Shown here: positions 1-4,546 of the stretch, in pieces | Position numbering within the stretch: the stretch's first letter is position 1 | Layout: every line of letters begins with the position of its first letter | Assembly: GCA_030838265.1 (NCBI GenBank) | Contig: JAUTXA010000134.1 | Coordinates: 1 to 8,294, forward strand | Origin: Actinomycetota bacterium | Lineage (GTDB): Bacteria > Actinomycetota > Acidimicrobiia > Acidimicrobiales > BP-101 | Length of the DNA: 8,294 nt | Reading direction: 5' to 3' | Notes under the pieces: model-generated | Seen by the model: the letters and a program-made list of their open reading frames with translations, nothing else | What the model was told of the DNA's origin: nothing | Databases searched by the model: none | Translations under genes and position numbers: made by a program

Positions 1-552
1 CCCGGCCGACGGCAGGATGGCGATGGCGAAGACGAGGGAGCCGATGCTCAGCACCCGCATGCGCCGACGAGCGACGCTGGGCTGACCCCGACCGGCGCGC
101 CACAGCCGAGCGGTCACCAGGATGGACAGACTCCCCCACTGCACGATGATCAGATAGACGTAGCCGAGGAGCCACCACGGGCGATGCGCCGTGGCCGCCG
201 GGAAGTAGGGGACGGCAAAGCCCCAGATGACGACAGCGGCGGTGAGGAGCAGCGCGACCGAGTCGCTGCGCCGGCGCTCGTGCTTGAAGGCGGCCATGAA
301 GCGGTACACGCAGTACGGGTAGAGCAGCAGGACGGCCAGCAAGATCTTGATGTAGGTGACCGACCAGAACCAGTGCCACGCCACGTCCGGATGGTTCGGC
401 AACGGCAGGGCCAGGAAGCTCACCGACGCCAGCGTCAGGAAGGTGAGCACAACCCAGCGGCCGGCTTCGCCGCCGTGGCGGCGCCAGCGCGAGAAGGCCA
501 GGGCCAGCAGCCCCGAGAAGACGAGTCCGTTGAGAAATGTGACGAGCTTCAA
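1..552 (-). CDS. Polytopic membrane protein, N-terminal part (possible sensor input domain), cut by window edge
   Basis: The reading frame runs from a TTG codon at 550-552 leftward to base 1 without a stop, giving 184 visible residues; the C-terminus lies outside the window. The protein is strongly hydrophobic, with about six membrane segments at roughly residues 3-21, 33-51, 62-84, 98-117, 126-148 and 166-182. They are separated by short loops, and an arginine-rich loop (residues 149-166, with ARRRMR at 161-166) precedes the sixth. This layout resembles the multi-helix membrane input modules found at the N-terminus of some actinobacterial histidine kinases and diguanylate cyclases, but no signalling domain is visible, so that is only inference. 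The TTG start is chosen because a GGAGGGG sequence lies 11 bases upstream and hydrophobic sequence begins at once; the frame stays open upstream (another TTG at 607-609) but lacks a ribosome site there. It is the last visible gene of the minus-strand series, 82 bp after the crotonase gene. Confidence 0.7.
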   Translation of the reverse strand, partial: MKLVTFLNGLVFSGLLALAFSRWRRHGGEAGRWVVLTFLTLASVSFLALPLPNHPDVAWHWFWSVTYIKILLAVLLLYPYCVYRFMAAFKHERRRSDSVALLLTAAVVIWGFAVPYFPAATAHRPWWLLGYVYLIIVQWGSLSILVTARLWRAGRGQPSVARRRMRVLSIGSLVFAIAILPSAG

Positions 553-555
553 AGG

Positions 556-594
556 GTGTCTGACCCCTCCTTCGCCCGCCAGTGTTCGACCCCT
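556..594. repeat. Two 13-bp near-identical direct copies, GTGTNNGACCCCT type
   Basis: GTGTCTGACCCCT at 556-568 and GTGTTCGACCCCT at 582-594 match at 11 of 13 bases and start 26 bp apart. They lie in the only real gap of this operon, between the crotonase stop and the membrane-protein start. The first copy is also a partial palindrome (GGGT before, ACCC on the other strand). Motifs of the form GGGGTCAGACACC recur between genes in various bacteria and look like REP-type intergenic elements, from general memory and not from a search. On the minus strand the GGGG of the first copy supplies part of the probable ribosome site of the membrane protein. Confidence 0.5.
564..570 (-). promoter_or_regulatory. 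Probable ribosome binding site of the membrane protein (GGAGGGG)
   Basis: On the minus strand GGAGGGG is followed by 11 bases and then the TTG start at 552. The spacing is slightly long, but it is the best ribosome site near any in-frame start, and it decides the start chosen. Its GGGG comes from the 13-bp repeat copy at 556-568. Confidence 0.4.
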
Positions 595-634
595 CTGGGC
601 CGTCGTCAATGCCGGGAGCGGAGGTTCGCGGCCT

Positions 635-1489
635 TTACCGGTTTTGCCGGGAAATTTCTTCGCCCAACGGGGCAAACCGGGGCGGTCGACGGTCGGTGAA
701 CGCCGCCACTCCCTCGGCGAAGTCGGGGCCGGCGATCATCTCCCGCATCTCGACCTCGGCCCGCGACGCCGCGCCATCGAGGTCGGAGAGCAGATCGCCC
801 CACAGCTGGCGCTTCATGGCCAGCAGCGATGCCGGCGAAGCCTCAGCCGCCATGGCCCGCGCGTACTCGAGGGTCCCGGGCAAGAGCTGATCGGCGGGGA
901 GCACCCGGTTGACGAGGCCGAGCTCGGCTGCCTCCTCGGCCAGCACCACCCGCGACGAGAAGAGAAGGTCGGCGGCGCGCGCCGCCCCGATGACGCGGGG
1001 CAGGAGCCACGAGACGCCATGCTCGGCAGGGAGACCCAGGCGGGCGAACGAAGTTGTGAGCTTGGCCCCAGCAGCGGCGAACCGGATGTCGGCGAAGCAC
1101 ATGAGGACGAAGCCCACGCCGGCCGCCGCGCCGTTCACGGCGGCGATGACGGGCTTGCGTAAGCCGAGAAGGAACGAATGGTCGTGGTCGAAGTCGGGAC
1201 GGACGCCGCGGCCCGGCCAGACCTCGGGCTCGCCGGGGCGGGAGCCGTCGTCGTACTGGCCGGCGTCGGCCATGTCGCTGAGGCCGCGCATGTCGGCACC
1301 GGCGCAGAAGCCCCGTCCCGCACCGGTGATGACGATGACCCGCACCGCCGGATCGGCGTCGGCGTCAGCCAAGGCCTGGCGATAGTCCCGGCCCATGCGC
1401 GCCGTCCACGCGTTGAGGCGATCGGGTCGGTTCAGGGTGACGGTCGCCACCCCGTCACTCACCTCGTAGAGGACGACGGCCCCGGTCAC
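635..1489 (-). CDS. Enoyl-CoA hydratase/isomerase (crotonase) family protein, PaaG-like active site
   Basis: This is a 284-residue crotonase-fold protein that would act on acyl-CoA thioesters in the cytoplasm. Residues 18-27 (TLNRPDRLNA) carry the CoA-binding NRP motif. GFCAGAD (60-66) and the NGAAAGVG stretch (119-126) form the oxyanion hole that stabilises the thioester enolate. The two catalytic glutamates of classical hydratases appear to be replaced by Phe127 and Phe148. The segment LGLPAEHG (151-158) aligns with the LGLIPDCG region of PaaG-type isomerases, with Glu156 where PaaG has its catalytic Asp. An isomerase of unsaturated acyl-CoA is therefore more likely than a water-adding hydratase; the substrate is unknown. 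The insert at 73-101 (YDDGSRPGEPEVWPG) lies in the usually variable loop after the first oxyanion motif. The GTG start overlaps the stop of the upstream cupredoxin gene by 4 bases (GTGA, 1486-1489), with GGAGAGG about 13 bases upstream, so translation is probably coupled. Confidence 0.9.
   Translation of the reverse strand: MTGAVVLYEVSDGVATVTLNRPDRLNAWTARMGRDYRQALADADADPAVRVIVITGAGRGFCAGADMRGLSDMADAGQYDDGSRPGEPEVWPGRGVRPDFDHDHSFLLGLRKPVIAAVNGAAAGVGFVLMCFADIRFAAAGAKLTTSFARLGLPAEHGVSWLLPRVIGAARAADLLFSSRVVLAEEAAELGLVNRVLPADQLLPGTLEYARAMAAEASPASLLAMKRQLWGDLLSDLDGAASRAEVEMREMIAGPDFAEGVAAFTDRRPPRFAPLGEEISRQNR
638..680 (-). terminator. Inverted repeat abutting the crotonase stop, possible 3'-end hairpin
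   Basis: CCGGTTTTGCC at 638-648 and GGCAAACCGG at 671-680 can pair as a 10-bp stem with one bulged base and a 22-base loop. On the minus-strand transcript the downstream arm ends exactly before the TAA stop (635-637), so the hairpin lies in the last codons. There is no U-tract, so it could be a weak terminator, an attenuator before the membrane-protein gene, or chance. Confidence 0.3.
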
Positions 1490-1836
1490 GGCGTCACCAC
1501 CACCTCTCCCACCATGCCCTTCCCGTCAGCCGTGTGGAGGGTGCACTCGTACCTGTAGGTCCCGACCTGGTCGAAGACGTGGTCGAAGGAGCCCTGGGTC
1601 ATGGTCCCCGACGCGAAGTTCTGGAAGGTCACGTTGTGAGCCGTGCCTCCCGGCCATCGCCACGTGACCTTCTCGCCCGTGCGAATCGACAGGTGTCCCG
1701 GCGAGAAGACGAGCTCGGGATCTTCGAGGCGTACGACGGTGGCGCCGGAGTCCTTGGGCGACGAGTTCCCGCGGCAGCCCACCAGTCCGGCGCTCGCCAA
1801 CGCCAGGCTCAAGGCACAGAGCATGCTCTTGGTCAC
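1486..1836 (-). CDS. Cupredoxin-domain (plastocyanin-like) copper lipoprotein
   Basis: A 116-residue exported blue-copper-type protein that probably carries electrons, or binds copper, outside the membrane. Residues 1-20 form a signal peptide ending in a lipobox (LVGC), so Cys21 should be lipidated. The cupredoxin core follows: FSPGHLSIRTGEKVTWRW (44-61), then His67 in GTAHNVTF, then Cys98, His101 and Met108 near the C-terminus. These four are the complete type-1 copper ligand set. The ligand loop is C-x2-H-x6-M, longer than the usual x2-x4 spacing between His and Met. I start at the GTG at 1834-1836: it overlaps the HAD stop by 4 bases (GTGA) and puts the signal peptide at the N-terminus. 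A longer version from the ATG at 1863 would add nine polar residues before the signal and a longer overlap. It is the middle gene of the operon, overlapping the crotonase start by 4 bases. The redox partner is not visible. Confidence 0.85.
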   Translation of the reverse strand: MTKSMLCALSLALASAGLVGCRGNSSPKDSGATVVRLEDPELVFSPGHLSIRTGEKVTWRWPGGTAHNVTFQNFASGTMTQGSFDHVFDQVGTYRYECTLHTADGKGMVGEVVVTP

Positions 1837-2558
1837 CGGGTCGTGCCGGCCTCGGCCCGCCATGTCGCCAGCAGGGGAAGCAGCTCGGGGAGACGGTCGA
1901 TGACGGCCGACGGCTCGACGTCGTACGACGGCACCATGGGGTTGGTTCGTAGCACGCCCCGCAGGCCCGACCGCAATGCGCCGAAGACGTCGTCGTAGGG
2001 GCGGTCGCCGACGAAGACAGCGGCTGCCGGGTCATCGACCTCGAGCGCGTCGAGTACATGGCGGAAGGCGCTGGCATGCGGCTTGGTGCGCTCCATCTCG
2101 CTCGTGTAGCAGCGCACATCGAGCAGGTCGGTCAACCCGTCTCGATCGAGGAAGTGCTCGTGGAACGACCGGGGCCAGTGGGTGTTCGACAGCAGCCCGG
2201 TCTTGAAGCCCTGCTCCCTGATGGCCCTCAGGGTGGGTGCCGCGTCGTCGTCGTGGACGATGTGTGGCGTCCACGAGTCGAGGTGGCGGACCGCGGCTTC
2301 CTCGAGCACGGCCTCGGCCACGTCGAGACCCAGCTGCTGGGATGCCAGCGCGAGGATCTCGGCCAGAGTCGCGGGGCGCTGGTCCTCGGCCACCCGATCC
2401 CAGATCGACTGCTCGACGGCCACCAGGTGGTCTCGCACCTCGTTGACCCGCTCCGGGGCCAAGTGCTCGGCCGCCAGGGTCCAGACATCGATCATCTCGA
2501 GGCTGGCGAAGACCGACAGCGTCCCGCCCCAATCGAAAATCACGGCTTCAAGCGGCAT
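1833..2558 (-). CDS. HAD-superfamily hydrolase (subfamily IA type)
   Basis: A 241-residue haloacid dehalogenase-fold hydrolase, probably a small-molecule phosphatase or related cytoplasmic enzyme. Motif I is FDWGGTL with the nucleophile Asp9. The second Asp of the usual DxD, which acts as acid/base in phosphatases, is Gly11. Motif II is LLSNT (S124, N125, T126), motif III is Lys159 in TKPHASAF, and motif IV is GDRPYDD (Asp185, Asp189, Asp190), which holds magnesium. A helical cap, rich in Ala/Leu/Glu, lies between motif I and motif II at about residues 18-100. Length is normal for the family. The FDWGGTL form is common among actinobacterial HAD proteins, so the missing Asp does not prove inactivity, but it makes the reaction uncertain. 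The ATG at 2556-2558 starts the operon; the gene ends inside the GTG start of the cupredoxin gene. The substrate cannot be named from context. Confidence 0.88.
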   Translation of the reverse strand: MPLEAVIFDWGGTLSVFASLEMIDVWTLAAEHLAPERVNEVRDHLVAVEQSIWDRVAEDQRPATLAEILALASQQLGLDVAEAVLEEAAVRHLDSWTPHIVHDDDAAPTLRAIREQGFKTGLLSNTHWPRSFHEHFLDRDGLTDLLDVRCYTSEMERTKPHASAFRHVLDALEVDDPAAAVFVGDRPYDDVFGALRSGLRGVLRTNPMVPSYDVEPSAVIDRLPELLPLLATWRAEAGTTR

Positions 2559-2577
2559 CGGCGCGGCAATCTACGGC
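2559..2577. promoter_or_regulatory. 19-bp divergent spacer with a leaderless-type promoter for the HAD operon
   Basis: The HAD and GNAT genes start back to back with 19 bp between them. On the minus strand TAGATT (2568-2573) lies 9 bases before the HAD ATG, fitting a -10 box whose transcript starts at or next to the start codon; no ribosome site fits in the space. No equally good -10 box is seen for the GNAT gene on the plus strand (CAATCT at 2566-2571 is weak). The -35 region of the HAD promoter would fall inside the first GNAT codons. Confidence 0.4.
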
Positions 2578-3126
2578 ATGGCCGTGATCAGGCGAACCGA
2601 GCTCGGCGATCTCGATGCCCTGGGCGAGATCCACGTGCGGTCGTGGCAGGTCGCCTACCGGGGCCTCATCCCCGACGACTACCTCGACGCCATGGACGTC
2701 GGGCAGAGCCAGGCCCGGTGGCGCGAGCTCTTCGCGCCGGGAGGCGACGCCGGTCCCATACAGCTGGTCGCCCTGGCTGACGACGGGACCCCTGCCGGCT
2801 TCGTCTCCGGCGGCCCATCGTTGGCCCAGGACGAGCCGGGGTGGGGCGCCATCTACGCCATCTACCTGCACCCCGACCACCTCGGGAAGGGAGTAGGCCG
2901 GGCACTGATGGCGGCCGGCGTCGAGGCCCTGCGCGCCCTCGGGTTCGCCGAGGCGTCGCTGTGGGTCATGCCCGGCAACGCGCGGGCCCGCCGCTTCTAC
3001 GAGATCGCAGGGTGGACGACAGACGGCGTCACCAAGAGGGAGACGATCAGGGGTGTGGATGTGGATGAGATCCGCTACCGCCGTTCGCTGACGCCGGACG
3101 GTCCCGCGTCTCCAGCCACCGCTTGA
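2578..3126 (+). CDS. GNAT-family N-acetyltransferase
   Basis: A 182-residue acetyl-CoA-dependent acetyltransferase of the GNAT fold, cytoplasmic. The N-terminal part, IRRTELGDLDALGEIHVRSW at about 4-23, is the standard first strand and helix. The acetyl-CoA signature is GAIYAIYLHPDHLGKGVG (90-107): strand beta-4 followed by the pyrophosphate-binding loop HLGKGVG. ASLWVMPGNARARRFYEIAGW (126-146) is the typical C-terminal region, with N134 and Y141 at the usual active-site and CoA-contact positions. The last family-like strand is VDVDEIRYRRSL (160-171), followed by a short Pro/Ala tail. The substrate (amine, antibiotic or protein N-terminus) cannot be told. The ATG at 2578 is chosen because the fold begins directly after it; the frame continues upstream only as antisense of the HAD gene. 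Its 3' end overlaps the convergent metallo-hydrolase gene by 80 bp. Confidence 0.9.
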   Translation: MAVIRRTELGDLDALGEIHVRSWQVAYRGLIPDDYLDAMDVGQSQARWRELFAPGGDAGPIQLVALADDGTPAGFVSGGPSLAQDEPGWGAIYAIYLHPDHLGKGVGRALMAAGVEALRALGFAEASLWVMPGNARARRFYEIAGWTTDGVTKRETIRGVDVDEIRYRRSLTPDGPASPATA

Positions 3127-4000
3127 ACCCAGCGGCGTTCGAGTGGACGCCGTTGAGGGTCTCGAGCTTCTCGCGGTCGGCCTCGTCGACGGCGGCCAGG
3201 TCGGCACCGAAGGCGTCGTCGAGAGCGGTGGCGATGTCGCGATCCTCCCGCCACGCCGCCTCGGCCACCTCGGCCCAGCGGCGCAGGGTCCCCTCGGCCT
3301 CGTGCAGCGTGTCGAGCGGGCTGGGAACCAGGCCGTAGTGAGCGAGGGCGACACCAGAGGGGTTGCGGGCCGCGAACTTGTGCAGCGAGGTGATGGCCTG
3401 CTCGAGGTCGAAGTCGGGCGGCGGGGTCGACGGGCGGAGGATCCCGGCATCGGGCAGGCGGACGCCCACCGCGTCGCCGGCGAAGAGGATCCCGCTCTCG
3501 GAGTCGTGCAGGGCCAGGTGGTGCTTGGCATGGCCTGGTGAGTCGACGGTGGTGAGCACGCGGTTGGGGCTGACCACGATGTCCTCGCCGTCTTCGAGGA
3601 CGTGGATGCGCTCGACGGGCGTGGGGTCGAGCCGGCCGTAGAGCTGGTCGAGGAGGTCGCCGTAGACGAGGGCGGCCGACCGGACGAGCCGGGAGGGGTC
3701 AGCGAGGTGGCGGGCCCCCTTCTCGTGCACGTAGACGGTGGCGTTGGGGAAGGCCCGGGCCACGTCGCCCACTCCCCCGGCGTGGTCGAGATGGATGTGG
3801 GTGACGGCGACGCCCTTGAGATCGGCGGGGCCGACGCCATGCGCTTCGAGGGCGGCGAGGAGGGCGGGCACCGACGACTGGCTTCCCGTCTCGACCAGGA
3901 CGGGCTCGTCACCCTCGATCAGGTAACCGGCCGTGATCCGCTCCCAACCCCCCAGGAGGGTGTCGAGCTGGATCACGCCGGGACCGATCACGTCTGCCAT
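3047..4000 (-). CDS. Metallo-beta-lactamase-fold hydrolase
   Basis: A 317-residue zinc-dependent hydrolase, cytoplasmic (no signal peptide). The metal-binding set is complete: THIHLDHAGG (67-76) gives His68, His70, Asp72 and His73. SPGH gives His157, AGDAVG gives Asp176, and AHYG gives His221. The first core turn is VETG (36-39), where most members have DTG. Residues 225-317 form the C-terminal helical extension seen in many stand-alone members that act on thioesters, lactones or related small molecules, so antibiotic hydrolysis is not implied. The protein ends in a Gly/Ser-rich linker and a His-Pro repeat (HPHPHP, 312-317) that lies outside the fold. The last 80 bp are antisense to the 3' end of the GNAT gene, and that tail may have arisen through loss of an earlier stop. 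The ATG at 3998-4000 is preceded 6 bases upstream by TAGGCT, fitting a leaderless start. Confidence 0.92.
   Translation of the reverse strand: MADVIGPGVIQLDTLLGGWERITAGYLIEGDEPVLVETGSQSSVPALLAALEAHGVGPADLKGVAVTHIHLDHAGGVGDVARAFPNATVYVHEKGARHLADPSRLVRSAALVYGDLLDQLYGRLDPTPVERIHVLEDGEDIVVSPNRVLTTVDSPGHAKHHLALHDSESGILFAGDAVGVRLPDAGILRPSTPPPDFDLEQAITSLHKFAARNPSGVALAHYGLVPSPLDTLHEAEGTLRRWAEVAEAAWREDRDIATALDDAFGADLAAVDEADREKLETLNGVHSNAAGFKRWLETRDRPASANGGSGSHPHPHP
3131..3154 (+). terminator. Weak hairpin just after the GNAT stop
   Basis: CGGCGT (3133-3138) and ACGCCG (3147-3152) pair around an 8-base loop, extendable by one G-U and one A-U pair. It begins about 5 bases after the GNAT TGA and sits inside the coding region of the opposing hydrolase gene. 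No U-tract follows. It may help end the GNAT transcript, but a 6-bp stem in GC-rich DNA could be chance. Confidence 0.25.
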
Positions 4001-4030
4001 GGCCCGAGCCTATGGCTAGCGTCGGGGCCG
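4001..4030. promoter_or_regulatory. 30-bp divergent promoter with dyad symmetry, two leaderless-type -10 boxes
   Basis: This spacer separates the start codons of the metallo-hydrolase (minus) and the DinB-like protein (plus). On the minus strand TAGGCT (4007-4012) is 6 bases before the ATG; on the plus strand TAGCGT (4017-4022) is 8 bases before the ATG. Both match TANNNT at leaderless spacing, and neither side has a ribosome site. The region is partly symmetric: GGCCC (4001-4005) mirrors GGGCC (4025-4029), and AGCC-TAT-GGCT (4007-4017) is an inner inverted repeat. The two -10 boxes are so close that polymerases could hardly occupy both at once. Confidence 0.45.
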
Positions 4031-4546
4031 ATGGCCTGCCCCACCTGTGGCTTCGACGACCAATCGGTGAGCCCCGCTGATGCGGCGGTCGCCGTCCGCT
4101 CCTACGACCGCCGCTTCCGCGACCTGCTCGTGCGCCGCGACGACGAGGACCGCGACGACTCACTCGTCCGACGCCGAGGGGCCGATGGCTGGTCGGGCCT
4201 CGAGCACACCGCCTACGTGGCCGCCGCCCTGGCTGAAGTCGACGAGGCGCTGCGTCGCATCCTCATCAGCGACTCCCCGTCGGTCTCGCTCCCACCGGTC
4301 GATGGAGGGGCACCCCCTTCGGCCGGCGATGTCGACAGTGTCGTCGGGCGGCTGACGTCTTCGACGGGGGCGTTGGCCAAGACAATCGAGGGCGCCAGCG
4401 GTGAGGATTGGAACCGCACCGGCTCGGTGGACGGCCGAGAGACGACGGCGCTCGCCCTCGCCCGCCACGCCGTCCATGTCGGCATCCACCACCTCCGCGC
4501 CGCCGAGCGCGTCCTGCAAGAGGTCAAGGGCCAGCCGGCAGGGTGA
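4031..4546 (+). CDS. DinB-like four-helix-bundle protein with N-terminal CxxC
   Basis: A 171-residue protein, probably of the DinB/mycothiol-dependent-enzyme superfamily: metal-binding four-helix bundles, many of which in actinobacteria act as thiol-dependent transferases or isomerases. It begins MACPTCGFDD, with Cys3 and Cys6 as a single CxxC knuckle, a form I associate with actinobacterial DinB-like proteins. The likely metal ligands are His59 (in WSGLEHTAY, helix 2) and the pair His149 and His153 (in HAVHVGIHH, 146-154), matching the family's three-histidine pattern. The stretch 81-100 (SPSVSLPPVDGGAPPS) is a proline-rich loop. The fold assignment rests on the helix and His pattern, so the substrate and thiol cofactor are unknown; it is not the DNA polymerase also called DinB. 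The gene has a leaderless-type promoter at 4017-4022, and its TGA overlaps the GTG start of the lipoprotein gene by 4 bases. Confidence 0.75.
   Translation: MACPTCGFDDQSVSPADAAVAVRSYDRRFRDLLVRRDDEDRDDSLVRRRGADGWSGLEHTAYVAAALAEVDEALRRILISDSPSVSLPPVDGGAPPSAGDVDSVVGRLTSSTGALAKTIEGASGEDWNRTGSVDGRETTALALARHAVHVGIHHLRAAERVLQEVKGQPAG

Noticed and set aside
356..1162. Plus-strand open frame (268 codons) antisense to the crotonase and the membrane protein
   Set aside because: No motifs, and two well-supported minus-strand genes explain the region.
1837..1863. ATG start nine codons upstream for the cupredoxin
   Set aside because: It would put polar residues before the signal peptide and lengthen the overlap with the HAD gene; the GTG at 1836 fits better.
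2548..3912. Long minus-strand open frame (about 454 codons) across the GNAT gene and most of the metallo-hydrolase gene
   Set aside because: Its protein is Ser/Thr/Pro/Arg low-complexity sequence with no family motifs, typical of an off-frame shadow in GC-rich DNA; both covered genes have intact catalytic motifs in other frames.
3047..4000. Metallo-beta-lactamase as an antibiotic resistance gene
   Set aside because: The fold is shared by many housekeeping hydrolases; there is no signal peptide and no resistance context.
3602..4030. Upstream in-frame extension of the DinB-like protein
   Set aside because: The added part is antisense of the metallo-hydrolase; the ATG at 4031 with a promoter-like box and the CxxC N-terminus is a better start.
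4408..4542. Upstream extension of the lipoprotein reading frame
   Set aside because: It is Arg/Pro-rich, lies within the DinB-like gene and would bury the signal peptide; the GTG at 4543 fits the 4-base overlap pattern.
4031..4546. Reading the DinB-like protein as a DNA-damage polymerase
   Set aside because: Length, helix content and His pattern match the metal-binding bundle family, not the Y-family polymerase that shares the name.
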